Of a stretch of DNA of 50,164 bases, positions 1 through 10,339 are shown piece after piece. The stretch is from Siminovitchia thermophila (GTDB taxonomy: Bacteria > Bacillota > Bacilli > Bacillales > Bacillaceae_C). The notes under the pieces are model-generated. The model was not told the DNA's origin. It was given only the letters and a program-made list of their open reading frames with translations, and did no database searches. The translations under genes were made by a program, and so were the position numbers. The stretch lies in the NCBI RefSeq assembly GCF_016909185.1, contig NZ_JAFBFH010000035.1, positions 1 through 50,164 of the forward strand, in the 5' to 3' direction. Within the stretch, counting starts at the first letter, position 1, and each line of letters begins with the position of its first letter.

Positions 1-57
1 TTCGCGCGCCGATGGTAATGAGGGGCTTCCCCTTGTGAGAGCAGGACGTTGCCGGGC
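1..57 (+). rRNA. rrf: 5S ribosomal RNA, 3' end only
   Basis: The first ~57 bases match the 3' part of a Bacillus-type 5S rRNA: GCCGATGGTAATGAGGGG, a GGGGCTTCCCC hairpin, GTGAGAG and the closing GACGTTGCCGGGCA strand that would pair with the 5' end outside the window. The 5' part is cut off by the window edge. An rRNA operon directly upstream of ctsR is also the arrangement in B. subtilis. The exact 3' end is estimated from the closing helix. Confidence 0.9.
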
Positions 58-62
58 AAGCG

Positions 63-95
63 AAAACATAGAGTGGATACGCTCTATGTTTTTTC
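63..95 (+). terminator. Rho-independent terminator of the rRNA operon
   Basis: A perfect 9-bp stem, AACATAGAG (65-73) with CTCTATGTT (82-90), closes an 8-nt loop and runs into a T-rich tract. It directly follows the 5S rRNA, so it ends the upstream rRNA transcript before the ctsR promoter. Confidence 0.88.
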
Positions 96-175
96 TGTTT
101 TATTCCGAAATAGCCATTTTTTTGCTTTGGTTTTATTTTGTCGGAAAAAGGCAAAAATATAGATGACCGATCTGA

Positions 176-205
176 TTGCAAAAGAGGCTTTTTTTCGTGT
201 ATAAT
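176..205 (+). promoter_or_regulatory. Sigma-A promoter of the ctsR operon
   Basis: A -35 box TTGCAA (176-181) and a perfect -10 box TATAAT (200-205) are separated by 18 bp. Transcription would start near 212, inside the CtsR operator. I could not identify a sigma-B type promoter in the same gap. Confidence 0.75.
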
Positions 206-208
206 TTA

Positions 209-225
209 AGTCAAATATAGTCAAA
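209..225 (+). promoter_or_regulatory. CtsR operator (direct heptad repeat)
   Basis: The sequence AGTCAAA-TAT-AGTCAAA matches the CtsR consensus (A/G)GTCAAA-NAN-(A/G)GTCAAA exactly. It overlaps the predicted transcription start, so binding would block initiation. A further partial heptad, GTCAAG, follows at 226-231. Autorepression of ctsR by CtsR, relieved on heat stress, is the known behaviour of the family. Confidence 0.92.
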
Positions 226-254
226 GTCAAGCATAAAGTCAGGGAGGCGGCTTG

Positions 255-719
255 ATGATGCGGAATGTGTCAGATATTATCGAGGAATATTTAAAAAAAG
301 TATTGGAACTTAGTGAAGGCGAAATCGTAGAAATAAAGAGAAGCGAGGTGGCTGATAAGTTTCAATGTGTTCCCTCGCAAATTAATTATGTGATTAACAC
401 CCGTTTTACGATGGAAAGAGGATATATGGTAGAGAGCAAGCGGGGGGGAGGCGGTTATATCCGAATTTCCAGGGTGAAAATTCATAATCAGGCCCATCTA
501 ATTGATCAATTAAAAGTGCTGATTGGGAAAAAGATCTCTCAAACAAGAGCGGAAGATGTTATTATGCGACTATTGGAGGAAAAAATACTGAACGAACGCG
601 AGGCAAAATTAATGCTAAACGTGATTGACCGGACAGTATTACACATCGATTTACCGGAAAGAGACGAGCTGCGCGCTCGTATGTTAAAAGCGATGCTGTT
701 GTCGATTAAATATGATTAG
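255..719 (+). CDS. ctsR: CtsR, class III stress-gene repressor
   Basis: DNA-binding dimer that represses the clp genes and is relieved by heat and by McsB. The 154-residue protein has an N-terminal winged helix-turn-helix (FQCVPSQINYVINTRF, about residues 36-51) and the glycine-rich wing ESKRGGGGYIRI, the thermosensing loop. It ends with the conserved PERDELRARM segment. Three starts are possible in frame: TTG 252, ATG 255 and ATG 258. I chose ATG 255 because it lies 7 nt after GGAGG and puts the tetraglycine at residues 64-67, as in B. subtilis. It is the first gene of a four-gene operon under its own operator. Confidence 0.96.
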   Translation: MMRNVSDIIEEYLKKVLELSEGEIVEIKRSEVADKFQCVPSQINYVINTRFTMERGYMVESKRGGGGYIRISRVKIHNQAHLIDQLKVLIGKKISQTRAEDVIMRLLEEKILNEREAKLMLNVIDRTVLHIDLPERDELRARMLKAMLLSIKYD

Positions 720-740
720 GGGAAAAGGAGGATGGCTATT

Positions 741-1286
741 ATGGTTTGTCAAGAGTGTAAAGAAAGGCCGGCCTCCCTGCATTTTACGAAAGTTGTGAAT
801 GGGGAGAAAACCGTTATTCAGCTGTGTGAGCGCTGTGCACAGGAAAAAGGGGAACTTTATTTGCTTCAAGGAGGGACCGGCTTTTCGATCAACGATATGC
901 TTGCCGGACTATTGAATATTGATCCCGCTTATCAGCAAGCGGCTCCGGAATCGATTTCCGGAGGAGTGCTTCAGTGTGAAGTTTGCAAGATGACTTACCC
1001 GCAATTTGCCAAGGTTGGGCGATTCGGATGTGCAAACTGTTATAAAACATTTCGGCACCAGCTTGCCCCCATCATTAAAAGACTGCACAGTGGGAATATG
1101 GCACATGGAGGGAAAGTGCCTACAAGGATTGGCGGATCTTTGCATTTGAAAAAAGAAATAGAGTTGTTAAAAGAGAAACTCGGTTTTTTGGTTCGGCAGG
1201 AAGAATTTGAAAAAGCCGCAGAAGTACGCGATCAAATTCGCTCCCTTGAAAAAAAATTGCATGAAGGGGAGGATAAAAGCGAATGA
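741..1286 (+). CDS. mcsA: McsA, zinc-binding activator of the McsB arginine kinase
   Basis: Adaptor that activates McsB and helps control CtsR and ClpC. In the 181-residue protein I see four CxxC zinc pairs (C3/C6, C29/C32, C79/C82, C97/C100) and a C-terminal UVR-type coiled coil ([19 protein letters not shown]). The ATG at 732 touches the GGAGG ribosome site (727-731) and is unusable, so the start is ATG 741, 9 nt downstream. The stop overlaps the mcsB start as ATGA, which suggests coupled translation. Confidence 0.95.
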   Translation: MVCQECKERPASLHFTKVVNGEKTVIQLCERCAQEKGELYLLQGGTGFSINDMLAGLLNIDPAYQQAAPESISGGVLQCEVCKMTYPQFAKVGRFGCANCYKTFRHQLAPIIKRLHSGNMAHGGKVPTRIGGSLHLKKEIELLKEKLGFLVRQEEFEKAAEVRDQIRSLEKKLHEGEDKSE

Positions 1287-2365
1287 GTCTCGAAAAGTTT
1301 CTTAATCAAGCTCTCAGTTCTTGGATGAGTTCGGAAGGCCCTGATTCGGATATTATTTTAAGCTCCCGCATCAGATTGGCCCGAAATCTGCGAAATTATA
1401 AGTTTCCTACGTTGTTTAGCAATGAGGAAGCGAGGGAAATTATTCATAAAATAAATGAAACGATCCAAGTACATGCTTTCCGCGACTACGGTGCATTGGA
1501 ATTTTTGGAAATTGACGGATTAAAAGATTTGCAAAAAAGAGTGCTCGTGGAAAAGTATTTGATTAGTCCAAGGTTGGCGGAGCAAGCAACCCATGGAGCA
1601 GTCTTCCTTTCCGAAAAAGAAGACGTCAGCGTTATGATCAATGAGGAAGATCACATCAGGATACAATGCCTCTATCCGGGCTTGCAAATTATGGAGGCAT
1701 TGGAACGCGCAAGTAAAATTGATGACCTGTTGGAAGAACATGTTGATTATGCGTTTGATGAGCAGTTTGGCTACTTAACTACATGTCCGACTAATGTTGG
1801 AACTGGATTGCGCGCATCCGTCATGGTTCATTTGCCTGCTCTGATTCTTACTCGTCAAATGAATCAGATTATCCCAGCCATCAACCAGTTGGGACTTGTC
1901 GTGAGGGGAATATATGGAGAGGGCAGTGAGGCTCTGGGAAACATATTCCAGATCTCCAACCAAATTACATTAGGGAAGTCTGAAGAGGATATTGTGGGCG
2001 ACCTAATAGGTGTTGTTCATCAAATTGTGGCCCAAGAAAGGGCAGCCCGTGAAGCATTAGTGAAAACATCAAACATACAATTAGAAGACAAAGTGTTCCG
2101 ATCATACGGGATCTTGGCCAATTGCAGAATTATTGAAACAAAAGAGGCGGCAGAATGTTTATCTGACGTCAGATTGGGCATAGATACAGGATATATTACT
2201 CATCTTTCAAGAAACATATTAAATGAACTCATGATTTTGACACAACCAGGATTTTTACAACAATATGCAGGAGGGCCGCTTCGACCTGTTGAACGGGATA
2301 TAAAAAGAGCGGCGTTAATCAGGGAACGTTTAAAGCTTGAAGAGAAACGGACAGGAGGAGATTAG
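1283..2365 (+). CDS. mcsB: McsB, protein arginine kinase
   Basis: Phosphorylates arginines on CtsR and on proteins destined for ClpCP; phospho-arginine is the degradation mark. The 360-residue protein has the phosphagen-kinase fold without the guanidino N-domain. SSRIRLARN contributes phosphate-binding arginines, NEEDH and GEGSEA supply acidic catalytic residues, and CPTNVGTG is the nucleotide-site loop. The length equals the family norm (about 360). It overlaps mcsA by 4 bp and precedes clpC. Confidence 0.96.
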   Translation: MSLEKFLNQALSSWMSSEGPDSDIILSSRIRLARNLRNYKFPTLFSNEEAREIIHKINETIQVHAFRDYGALEFLEIDGLKDLQKRVLVEKYLISPRLAEQATHGAVFLSEKEDVSVMINEEDHIRIQCLYPGLQIMEALERASKIDDLLEEHVDYAFDEQFGYLTTCPTNVGTGLRASVMVHLPALILTRQMNQIIPAINQLGLVVRGIYGEGSEALGNIFQISNQITLGKSEEDIVGDLIGVVHQIVAQERAAREALVKTSNIQLEDKVFRSYGILANCRIIETKEAAECLSDVRLGIDTGYITHLSRNILNELMILTQPGFLQQYAGGPLRPVERDIKRAALIRERLKLEEKRTGGD

Positions 2366-2366
2366 C

Positions 2367-4802
2367 ATGATGTTTGGTCGTTTTACAGAGAGAGCACAAA
2401 AAGTATTGGCCCTTTCCCAGGAAGAGGCAGTTCGCTTGGGCCATGGAAATATTGGCACTGAGCATATTTTACTCGGTCTTGTCAGAGAAGGGGAAGGAAT
2501 TGCAGCCAAGGCGTTATACGGACTTGGTCTCGGTCCAGAAAAAATTCAAAAAGAAGTTGAAAACTTGATTGGACGCGGAAAAGATACGTCTCAGACGATC
2601 CACTATACCCCACGGGCCAAAAAAGTAATGGAGCTTTCGATGGATGAAGCAAGAAAACTCGGCCATTCATATGTGGGCACGGAACATGTTTTGCTTGGAC
2701 TAATTCGTGAAGGTGAAGGTGTAGCGGCGCGAGTCTTAAATAATCTGGGTGTCAGCCTCAACAAAGCGCGACAGCAAGTTCTCCAACTTTTAGGGAGCAA
2801 TGAGGCCAGCACACATGGCGGTGGAAATGCTTCTAGCGCCAATACGCCGACACTGGACAGTTTGGCCCGCGATTTAACAGCAATAGCCAGGGAAGGGAGC
2901 CTGGACCCGGTGATCGGCCGGAACAAGGAGATCCAACGCGTCATTGAGGTACTCAGCAGGCGGACAAAAAATAACCCGGTTCTTATCGGAGAGCCAGGCG
3001 TAGGGAAAACAGCGATCGCTGAAGGTCTTGCTCAGCAAATTATCAATAACGAAGTGCCTGAAACGCTCCGTGACAAGAGAGTCATGACACTGGATATGGG
3101 AACAGTTGTTGCGGGGACAAAATATCGTGGCGAGTTTGAAGACCGCTTGAAAAAAGTGATGGATGAAATTAGGCAGGCAGGCAATATTATTTTATTTATT
3201 GACGAACTTCATACATTGATTGGTGCCGGTGGAGCTGAAGGAGCGATAGACGCTTCCAATATTTTGAAACCTTCTTTGGCTCGCGGAGAGTTGCAGTGCA
3301 TTGGTGCTACAACATTGGATGAATACCGAAAGTATATTGAAAAAGATGCAGCACTTGAGCGGCGCTTTCAGCCAATACAGGTTGATGAACCAACAGTCGA
3401 AGAATCCATTCAAATTTTGGAAGGCCTACGCGACCGTTATGAAGCGCATCACCGTGTTTCTATTACAGACGAAGCGATTGAAGCCGCGGTAAAATTGTCT
3501 GACCGCTATATTTCAGACCGTTTTCTGCCGGATAAAGCCATCGATCTGATCGATGAAGCCGGTTCAAAAGTGCGACTTCGTTCCTATACGACACCTCCCA
3601 ATTTAAAAGAGCTCGAGCAAAAGCTTGAAATGATCCGTAAAGAGAAAGATGCGGCTGTCCAAAGCCAGGAATTTGAAAAGGCTGCATCATTGCGGGATAC
3701 AGAACAAAGACTCCGCGAAGAATTGGAGGAAACGAAGAAGTCTTGGAAAGAAAAACAAGGACAGGAAAATACAGAAGTCACGGTGGAAGACATTGCCCAA
3801 GTCGTATCAAGCTGGACGGGGGTTCCTGTATCGAAGCTTGCTTCTACCGAGACGGAAAGATTGCTTAATTTAGAGGAAATCCTCCATTCTCGTGTGATTG
3901 GCCAGGAAGAGGCTGTAAAAGCGGTTGCCAAAGCGGTTAGAAGAGCGCGTGCAGGATTGAAAGATCCCAAAAGGCCGATTGGATCTTTTATCTTCCTTGG
4001 CCCAACAGGTGTCGGAAAGACGGAACTGGCCCGCGCATTGGCGGAAGCTATGTTCGGCGATGAGGATGCCATCATCCGTCTGGATATGTCCGAATATATG
4101 GAGAAACATTCCACCTCTAGGCTTGTTGGTTCGCCTCCGGGATATGTCGGCTTTGAAGAGGGCGGACAGTTGACAGAAAAAGTTCGAAGAAAGCCGTACT
4201 CGGTTATCTTGCTCGATGAAATAGAAAAAGCACATCCTGATGTTTTTAATATTTTGCTTCAAGTTCTGGAAGATGGGCGGTTGACCGATTCCAAAGGTAG
4301 GACAGTCGACTTCCGGAATACAGTGCTCATCCTAACGTCAAACGTCGGAGCACAGGCTTTGCAGCGGAATAAATATGTCGGTTTCGCAGTCCAAGATGGG
4401 GAGCAAAGCTACAAGGACATGAAAGGCCAAGTGTTAGAGGAATTGAAAAAAGCGTTCCGCCCCGAATTTTTAAACCGGATCGACGAAATGATTGTATTCC
4501 ATGCTTTGGAGAAAACACACTTGAAGAAAATTGCCACTCTCATGGTTAATCAGCTTATCAAGCGTTTGAAGGAACAGGAAATGGATCTTGAATTAACTGA
4601 ACGGGCCCAGGAAAAAATTGCCGAAGAAGGGTTTGATCCAGAATATGGTGCAAGGCCGCTTAGAAGAGCAATTCAAAAGTTCGTTGAAGACCGTCTCTCA
4701 GAAGAACTGTTGAAAGGAACAATTAAAATAGGTCAACATGTACTGATTGATGTTGAGGACGACGAATTTGTCGTTAAAACAAAAGAAGAGTCATTGTCTT
4801 AA
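2367..4802 (+). CDS. clpC: ClpC, AAA+ unfoldase of the ClpCP protease
   Basis: Hexameric ATPase that unfolds substrates and feeds them to ClpP. The 811-residue protein has a duplicated Clp-N domain (two GTEH-[IV]LLGL-[VI]REGEG repeats, residues ~1-145), AAA1 with Walker A GEPGVGKT (~209) and the conserved FIDELH, a middle domain with a UVR-like coiled coil ([12 protein letters not shown]), and AAA2 with GPTGVGKT (~545) and [10 protein letters not shown]. The start ATG 2367 gives the family's MMFGRF N-terminus and sits 7 nt after AGGAGGAG. That start lies just after the mcsB stop. Last gene before a probable terminator. Confidence 0.97.
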   Translation: MMFGRFTERAQKVLALSQEEAVRLGHGNIGTEHILLGLVREGEGIAAKALYGLGLGPEKIQKEVENLIGRGKDTSQTIHYTPRAKKVMELSMDEARKLGHSYVGTEHVLLGLIREGEGVAARVLNNLGVSLNKARQQVLQLLGSNEASTHGGGNASSANTPTLDSLARDLTAIAREGSLDPVIGRNKEIQRVIEVLSRRTKNNPVLIGEPGVGKTAIAEGLAQQIINNEVPETLRDKRVMTLDMGTVVAGTKYRGEFEDRLKKVMDEIRQAGNIILFIDELHTLIGAGGAEGAIDASNILKPSLARGELQCIGATTLDEYRKYIEKDAALERRFQPIQVDEPTVEESIQILEGLRDRYEAHHRVSITDEAIEAAVKLSDRYISDRFLPDKAIDLIDEAGSKVRLRSYTTPPNLKELEQKLEMIRKEKDAAVQSQEFEKAASLRDTEQRLREELEETKKSWKEKQGQENTEVTVEDIAQVVSSWTGVPVSKLASTETERLLNLEEILHSRVIGQEEAVKAVAKAVRRARAGLKDPKRPIGSFIFLGPTGVGKTELARALAEAMFGDEDAIIRLDMSEYMEKHSTSRLVGSPPGYVGFEEGGQLTEKVRRKPYSVILLDEIEKAHPDVFNILLQVLEDGRLTDSKGRTVDFRNTVLILTSNVGAQALQRNKYVGFAVQDGEQSYKDMKGQVLEELKKAFRPEFLNRIDEMIVFHALEKTHLKKIATLMVNQLIKRLKEQEMDLELTERAQEKIAEEGFDPEYGARPLRRAIQKFVEDRLSEELLKGTIKIGQHVLIDVEDDEFVVKTKEESLS

Positions 4803-4807
4803 TGAAA

Positions 4808-4847
4808 CGGGGGTACATAGAGATCAATCTTGTACCCCATCTTTTGT
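4808..4847 (+). terminator. Probable terminator between clpC and radA
   Basis: A perfect 8-bp stem GGGGTACA (4810-4817) / TGTACCCC (4831-4838) is followed by ATCTTTTG. The T tract is short and interrupted, so readthrough into radA is likely. Confidence 0.6.
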
Positions 4848-4870
4848 ATGACTGCTAGGGAGGAGAAACT

Positions 4871-6250
4871 ATGGCGAAAAGAAAAACAAAGTTCATGTGC
4901 CAAAGTTGCGGCTATGAATCACCAAAATGGATGGGCCGCTGCCCAGGCTGTGGCGAGTGGAACCAAATGGTGGAAGAAGTCAATATAACCGGAAAAACGA
5001 GACGGGGAGCACTCCATCATACTGCCTCGGATACGACTTCTCAACCTTCGCCTATTACCTCCATTCAAACAGACATAGAGCCCCGCGTTGAGACAAAGTC
5101 AACAGAATTCAACCGCGTTTTGGGCGGAGGTGTCGTTCCCGGCTCGCTCGTCCTGATCGGGGGAGATCCAGGAATTGGCAAATCGACCCTTCTGCTCCAA
5201 ACTTCTTCCCAACTGGCTGAATTGAATAAAAAAGTTCTATATATATCCGGAGAGGAATCGGTGAAACAAACAAAATTGCGAGCCAACCGGCTACATGTCA
5301 CTTCATCAGAGCTTTACCTTTTTGCTGAAACGAATTTGGAGTTGATTCATCAAACCATTTTAAATTTATCTCCAGATTTTGTAGTGGTGGATTCGATTCA
5401 AACCGTCTATCATCCTGAAGTAACTTCTGCACCAGGCAGCGTTTCGCAAGTCCGTGAGTGTACCGGCGAATTAATGAAAATAGCAAAAACGAAAGGAATC
5501 GCGATTTTTATCGTTGGACATGTAACGAAAGAAGGAGCGATTGCGGGGCCGCGTCTTTTGGAGCATATGGTTGATACTGTTCTCTATTTTGAAGGAGAAC
5601 GCCACCACACATACAGGATTTTGCGGGCCGTCAAAAACAGGTTCGGTTCTACGAATGAAATAGGGATTTTTGAAATGAAAGAGTCGGGATTAGAGCAAGT
5701 GGAAAATCCTTCGGAAATTTTCCTGGAAGAACGTTCAAAAGGAGCATCTGGTTCAACCGTAGTTGCTTCGATGGAGGGGACAAGGCCTGTCCTTGTAGAG
5801 GTTCAAGCCCTGATTTCTCCTACAAGCTATGGAAATCCCCGCCGAATGGCAACAGGTATTGACCATAATCGCGTTTCGCTGCTGATGGCCGTTTTGGAAA
5901 AGCGGGTAGGCCTTTTATTGCAAAACCAGGATGCTTATCTCAAAGTGGCTGGAGGAGTAAAACTAGACGAGCCGGCAATTGACCTGGCGGTAGCGGTTAG
6001 TATTGCATCGAGTTTTCGCGATCAGCCTACCAGACCCGCAGATTGCCTGATTGGAGAAGTTGGTTTAACAGGGGAGGTAAGGCGCGTATCCCGAATTGAG
6101 CAGCGGGTACAGGAAGCTGCAAAGCTGGGATTCACCCGGATATTGGTTCCCGCCAAAAATATCGGAGGCTGGAAGGTTCCGGAAGGGATTCGGCTTATTG
6201 GTGTAGATACGGTGGAGGAAGCATTACAGCAAGCATTTCTACCTTCATAA
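4871..6250 (+). CDS. radA: RadA (Sms), DNA-repair ATPase
   Basis: RecA-related motor that drives branch migration of recombination intermediates. The 459-residue protein has an N-terminal four-cysteine zinc finger ([21 protein letters not shown]), Walker [11 protein letters not shown], the RadA-specific KNRFGS motif near residue 255, and a C-terminal Lon-protease-like domain without an obvious catalytic dyad. ATG 4871 follows GGGAGGAG. In Bacillus the next gene is disA; here it is missing and a 194-bp gap follows. Confidence 0.96.
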   Translation: MAKRKTKFMCQSCGYESPKWMGRCPGCGEWNQMVEEVNITGKTRRGALHHTASDTTSQPSPITSIQTDIEPRVETKSTEFNRVLGGGVVPGSLVLIGGDPGIGKSTLLLQTSSQLAELNKKVLYISGEESVKQTKLRANRLHVTSSELYLFAETNLELIHQTILNLSPDFVVVDSIQTVYHPEVTSAPGSVSQVRECTGELMKIAKTKGIAIFIVGHVTKEGAIAGPRLLEHMVDTVLYFEGERHHTYRILRAVKNRFGSTNEIGIFEMKESGLEQVENPSEIFLEERSKGASGSTVVASMEGTRPVLVEVQALISPTSYGNPRRMATGIDHNRVSLLMAVLEKRVGLLLQNQDAYLKVAGGVKLDEPAIDLAVAVSIASSFRDQPTRPADCLIGEVGLTGEVRRVSRIEQRVQEAAKLGFTRILVPAKNIGGWKVPEGIRLIGVDTVEEALQQAFLPS

Positions 6251-6444
6251 TTTACCTAATTGTCATATGTCTGAAATGGAGATGTACCATACTTTTGTTA
6301 AAGTAAAAATGAAGAAAAGATAGGTCTTAAAGCTATTTAAGTATAATATTTGAAACCATTTTGCTTTTGAATTCGTAAAATAATCAATTCGTCACGTTTT
6401 TAAATCGCTTAATTTGCTTATAATTAAAACAAGGAGGTGAAAGC
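6251..6444 (+). promoter_or_regulatory. AT-rich gap where disA is expected; candidate yacL promoters
   Basis: No reading frame with DisA character is visible in any frame. Two TATAAT hexamers lie at 6342-6347 and 6419-6424, each with only a weak -35, so either could start a yacL transcript. The yacL ribosome site is AAGGAGGTGA just before 6445. I see no terminator. Confidence 0.4.
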
Positions 6445-7542
6445 ATGTTAAAGCGAATTGTCCAGGCATGTTTTTTGCTTTTTGGAGGAATGCTTGGCAT
6501 TTTTCTAGTTCCCGAACTTTTAAAATTGGCATCTCTTGACGAAATTATTTGGATAAATAATACGTTTGTTACTGCTATTTTGGGTGCTATTATTTTTTAT
6601 ATCATTACATTTTGGGCAGTTGACCATGTGGTCAACTTGGTCAAATGGTTTGAAGACCGGATTGTAAAGGCTCCGGTCACTGATATATTGTTTGGAAGTT
6701 TGGGTCTTACTTTCGGATTGATCGTTGCATTTTTGGCCGGACTGGCCATCAATCATATTGAGATACCCATTGTGAACGAGTTTGTTCCGATTTTACTTAC
6801 GCTGTTGCTCGGCTATCTCGGATTTCAAGTCGGGTTTAAAAAGCGCGATGAACTGACGAACTTATTTTCGTTCAACCGAGCCGGCAAAAAGAAAGCTGCC
6901 GGTGACTTGGGTGAAGATCAAGAACATGCATCAAAAAGGTTGAAAATCCTCGATACGAGTGTCATTATTGATGGGAGAATCGCCGATATTTGCCAAACAG
7001 GGTTTTTGGAAGGAACTCTTGTTATCCCCCATTTTGTGTTGGCGGAGCTTCAGCATATAGCCGATTCATCCGATGCTTTGAAAAGAAATAGGGGAAGGCG
7101 CGGTTTAGATACCCTGAATCGGATACAAAAGGAAGTCGAAATTGAGGTCGAGATGTATGAAGGCGACTTTGAAGATGTTCAGGAAGTGGACAGCAAGCTT
7201 GTCAAACTGGCAAAACTATTGAACGGCATCGTTGTAACAAACGATTTTAACTTAAATAAAGTATGTGAGATTCAAAACGTTTCTGTTTTGAACATAAATG
7301 ATTTGGCAAACGCGGTAAAACCAGTCGTCTTGCCAGGAGAAGAACTCAATGTTCAGGTCATCAAGGACGGAAAAGAGTATAACCAGGGTGTGGCCTATCT
7401 TGACGACGGAACGATGATTGTCGTAGAAGAAGGAAGAGACTACATTGGCAAAAGAATTGACGTGGTTGTAACAAGCGTATTGCAAACATCGGCTGGGCGA
7501 ATGATTTTTGCGAAGCCTAAATTACTGGAAAAAGCGCTATAG
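6445..7542 (+). CDS. yacL: YacL-type membrane protein with PIN and TRAM domains
   Basis: Membrane-anchored PIN-domain protein, probably an RNase, of unproven role. The 365-residue protein starts with about four hydrophobic segments (residues ~1-130). A PIN nuclease domain opens with [13 protein letters not shown] and continues to conserved acidic residues (VVTNDFNLN). A C-terminal TRAM-like domain carries [18 protein letters not shown] 6445 follows AAGGAGGTGA. Its usual partner disA is absent. The name follows B. subtilis synteny and architecture. Confidence 0.9.
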   Translation: MLKRIVQACFLLFGGMLGIFLVPELLKLASLDEIIWINNTFVTAILGAIIFYIITFWAVDHVVNLVKWFEDRIVKAPVTDILFGSLGLTFGLIVAFLAGLAINHIEIPIVNEFVPILLTLLLGYLGFQVGFKKRDELTNLFSFNRAGKKKAAGDLGEDQEHASKRLKILDTSVIIDGRIADICQTGFLEGTLVIPHFVLAELQHIADSSDALKRNRGRRGLDTLNRIQKEVEIEVEMYEGDFEDVQEVDSKLVKLAKLLNGIVVTNDFNLNKVCEIQNVSVLNINDLANAVKPVVLPGEELNVQVIKDGKEYNQGVAYLDDGTMIVVEEGRDYIGKRIDVVVTSVLQTSAGRMIFAKPKLLEKAL

Positions 7543-7559
7543 ACAGGGGTTTGGACTAG

Positions 7560-8252
7560 GTGGAGTATGATGTCATCATCCCCGCTGCCGGATCGGGTAC
7601 AAGAATGGGAGCGGGGAAAAACAAATTATTGTTGGAATTAAATGAGCGTCCGATTATTTTGCATACACTCGAGGTGTTTGCAGGAGAACCGGATTGTTCC
7701 AAAATGATTGTAGTGATACAACCCAAGGAAGAAAAGATTTTTCGGGAAATGACAGTGGGTTCGCCTTATGAAAAAAAACTGGCGTTTGTGTATGGTGGGG
7801 CAGAGCGGCAGCATAGCGTTTATAATGGTTTAAAAGCTGTATCGACGGGCATTGTTTTAGTCCATGACGGCGCCCGCCCATTTATCCGCCGCCCGGTCAT
7901 TAAACAACTTGTGAGTGAGGCGGTGCGTTCCGGCGCGGCCATCGCAGCGGTGCCTGTAAAAGATACGATTAAACAAGCGGTTGACCATGAAGTTGTTCAA
8001 ACCATTGACCGTAGCAGCTTGTGGCAAGTACAAACACCACAAGCTTTTCGTTTGCCCATTTTGCAGCAGGCTCACGAATGGGCGAGAGCTGAAGGGTACT
8101 TGGGCACGGATGAAGCATCGCTTGTTGAAAAAAAAGGGGATATTTCGATTAAAATCATTAAAAGTGATTACGATAATATAAAAATTACGACCCCTGAGGA
8201 TTTATATTTTGCCAGAGCCATTTTAGAAAAACGCGCACAACTTGATGGATAG
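7560..8252 (+). CDS. ispD: IspD, 2-C-methyl-D-erythritol 4-phosphate cytidylyltransferase
   Basis: Third enzyme of the MEP isoprenoid pathway; it joins CTP and MEP. The 230-residue protein shows the nucleotide-binding PAAGSGTRMG...NK loop at the N-terminus, VHDGARPF (~100), the AVPVKDT segment and QTPQAF (~155), all typical of IspD. The start is GTG 7560 with only a weak ribosome site, 17 bp after yacL, so translation may depend on the upstream gene. ispF follows 12 bp later. Confidence 0.96.
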   Translation: MEYDVIIPAAGSGTRMGAGKNKLLLELNERPIILHTLEVFAGEPDCSKMIVVIQPKEEKIFREMTVGSPYEKKLAFVYGGAERQHSVYNGLKAVSTGIVLVHDGARPFIRRPVIKQLVSEAVRSGAAIAAVPVKDTIKQAVDHEVVQTIDRSSLWQVQTPQAFRLPILQQAHEWARAEGYLGTDEASLVEKKGDISIKIIKSDYDNIKITTPEDLYFARAILEKRAQLDG

Positions 8253-8264
8253 GGAGAGGCTTAT

Positions 8265-8744
8265 ATGTTAAGAATTGGACAAGGTTTTGATGTACATCAA
8301 TTTGCCGACAAACGGCCGCTCATCATTGGCGGAATTGAAATTCCTTATGAAAAAGGGTTAATTGGCCACTCAGATGCAGATGTTCTTCTCCATACGATTG
8401 CGGATGCAGCACTGGGAGCCATTGGAGAAGGAGATATTGGCAGGCATTTTCCGGACACTGATATGGCGAATAAAGATTTGGATTCCGCCCTTCTGCTTGA
8501 AGATGTTTGGCGGCTTGTCAAACAAAAGGGTTACGATCTTGTAAATGTTGACTGTACCATTATGGCGCAAAAACCGAAAATGGCGCCCTATATTGAACAG
8601 ATGAGAGAGCGGATCGCCGGTTTGTTGGAGGCGGACAAAGCCCGTGTCAATGTAAAAGCAACGACGACGGAAAAGCTTGGTTTTGTAGGGCGCGGGGAAG
8701 GAATTGCCGCCATGGCTGTTTTATTGATTCAAAAAAACAATTAA
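8265..8744 (+). CDS. ispF: IspF, 2-C-methyl-D-erythritol 2,4-cyclodiphosphate synthase
   Basis: Cyclises CDP-ME 2-phosphate in the MEP pathway as a trimeric zinc enzyme. The 159-residue protein has the metal ligands in GFDVHQF (D8, H10) and [10 protein letters not shown], the [11 protein letters not shown] loop, and [17 protein letters not shown] near the end. The length is normal. It pairs with ispD, which makes the precursor two steps earlier. Confidence 0.97.
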   Translation: MLRIGQGFDVHQFADKRPLIIGGIEIPYEKGLIGHSDADVLLHTIADAALGAIGEGDIGRHFPDTDMANKDLDSALLLEDVWRLVKQKGYDLVNVDCTIMAQKPKMAPYIEQMRERIAGLLEADKARVNVKATTTEKLGFVGRGEGIAAMAVLLIQKNN

Positions 8745-8840
8745 AGCACGCCACCTTTCAACAAAGGCTAAACTGTTGTAAAATATAAGAAGAATGAAGA
8801 GTTTCAAACTTGATTTGGAACTTTGAGGAGGCAGCAAGTG

Positions 8841-10298
8841 ATGTCAAATGACATACGGGTACGCTATGCGCCGAGTCCGACGGGACATCTTCATATCGGA
8901 AACGCGCGTACAGCATTATTTAATTATTTGTTTGCCCGCAACAAGGGCGGAAAATTTATTATCAGAATTGAGGATACGGACCAGAAAAGAAATATAGAAG
9001 GTGGCGAGCAAAGCCAGCTTACATATTTAAAATGGTTAGGCATTGACTGGGACGAAAGCATTGATAAAGACGGGGGATATGGTCCCTATCGGCAGTCCGA
9101 GAGGAATCACATATACGAAGAATATTATAATACTCTTTTGGAACAGGGCTTGGTTTATAAATGCTACTGTACGGAAGAAGAATTGGAAGCGGAGCGCGAA
9201 GCGCAAATCGCCCGCAAAGAGATGCCGCGCTATTCCGGGAAATGTCGCCATTTAACAGATGAACAACGGAAACAGCTTGAAGCCGAGGGGCGAAAGCCGA
9301 GTGTCCGCTTTAAAGTTCTACCCGGAAAAACGTATACTTTTAAGGATATGGTAAAAGACGAGGTTTCTTTCGATTCTGATGGAATCGGTGATTTCGTCAT
9401 TGTGAAAAAAGATGGCATTCCGACTTATAACTTCGCGGTTGCTGTTGATGATCATTTAATGGAAATCAGTCATGTGTTGCGCGGAGACGACCATATTTCC
9501 AATACTCCGAAGCAGTTGATGGTTTACGAAGCATTTGGCTGGGAACCTCCGGTATTTGGGCATATGACGTTGATCGTTAATGAAAGCCGGAGAAAATTAA
9601 GCAAGCGGGATGAGTCGATCATCCAGTTTATTGAACAATACGCCGAATTAGGTTATTTGCCGGAAGCATTATTTAATTTTATTGCGATGCTTGGCTGGTC
9701 TCCCGAAGGGGAAGAGGAAATTTTTTCGAAAGAAGAATTTATCGACATTTTTGACGCTAGTCGATTGTCGAAATCTCCAGCATTATTCGACAAGCACAAA
9801 CTTGCCTGGATGAATAACCAATATATGAAAAAGCTGGATTTGGAGAAAGTAGTCGAATTATCTTTGCCACATCTTCAAAAAGCAGGCTTTATAAGCGAAA
9901 AGCCTACTAAAGAAGAAATGGATTGGGCAAGAAAACTGGTTGCCCTGTATCAGGAGCAAATGAGCTATGGTGCAGAAATTGTTGAACTGTCTAAACAATT
10001 TTTCCAAAATGACATAGAGTTTGATGATGATGCCAAAGCTGTGTTGGAAGAAGAGCAGGTGCCGGAAGTTCTCCAAGCATTTTATGATCAAATTTCGGTT
10101 CTGGAACCATTTGAAGCGGCCGGGATTAAACAGGCAATGAAGAACGTCCAAAAAGCAACTGGCCATAAAGGGAAAAAGCTATTTATGCCGATTCGGGTCG
10201 CCGTTACGGGTGCTACCCGCGGCCCTGAATTACCGAATGCCATTGAGCTTTTAGGAAAGGAAAAAGTAAAAAGACGGTTGGAGCGTTTGATTTTTTAA
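8841..10298 (+). CDS. gltX: GltX, glutamyl-tRNA synthetase
   Basis: Charges tRNA-Glu, and in Bacillaceae also tRNA-Gln for later amidation. The 485-residue class I synthetase has [11 protein letters not shown] (HIGH motif) and RKLSKRDE (KMSKS equivalent, ~250), followed by the anticodon-binding helices. GAGGAGG lies ~10 nt upstream. The adjacent GTG at 8838 is an alternative start. The upstream gap (8745-8837) has a TAAAAT hexamer that could be a weak promoter. No T-box is seen here, unlike before cysE. Confidence 0.96.
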   Translation: MSNDIRVRYAPSPTGHLHIGNARTALFNYLFARNKGGKFIIRIEDTDQKRNIEGGEQSQLTYLKWLGIDWDESIDKDGGYGPYRQSERNHIYEEYYNTLLEQGLVYKCYCTEEELEAEREAQIARKEMPRYSGKCRHLTDEQRKQLEAEGRKPSVRFKVLPGKTYTFKDMVKDEVSFDSDGIGDFVIVKKDGIPTYNFAVAVDDHLMEISHVLRGDDHISNTPKQLMVYEAFGWEPPVFGHMTLIVNESRRKLSKRDESIIQFIEQYAELGYLPEALFNFIAMLGWSPEGEEEIFSKEEFIDIFDASRLSKSPALFDKHKLAWMNNQYMKKLDLEKVVELSLPHLQKAGFISEKPTKEEMDWARKLVALYQEQMSYGAEIVELSKQFFQNDIEFDDDAKAVLEEEQVPEVLQAFYDQISVLEPFEAAGIKQAMKNVQKATGHKGKKLFMPIRVAVTGATRGPELPNAIELLGKEKVKRRLERLIF

Positions 10299-10339
10299 CA
10301 AAATGCTCAAAATGTAATATATTAAAGTTATAGAAAAAA

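Noticed and set aside
3584-4262. Minus-strand frames within clpC
   Set aside because: Low-complexity Ser/Ala-rich translations opposite a strongly conserved gene; no start signals.
6251-6444. Possible decayed disA fragment in the radA-yacL gap
   Set aside because: No frame in the gap shows DisA motifs (such as DGA or RHRTAE) or a helix-hairpin-helix tail; the stretch is AT-rich and short.
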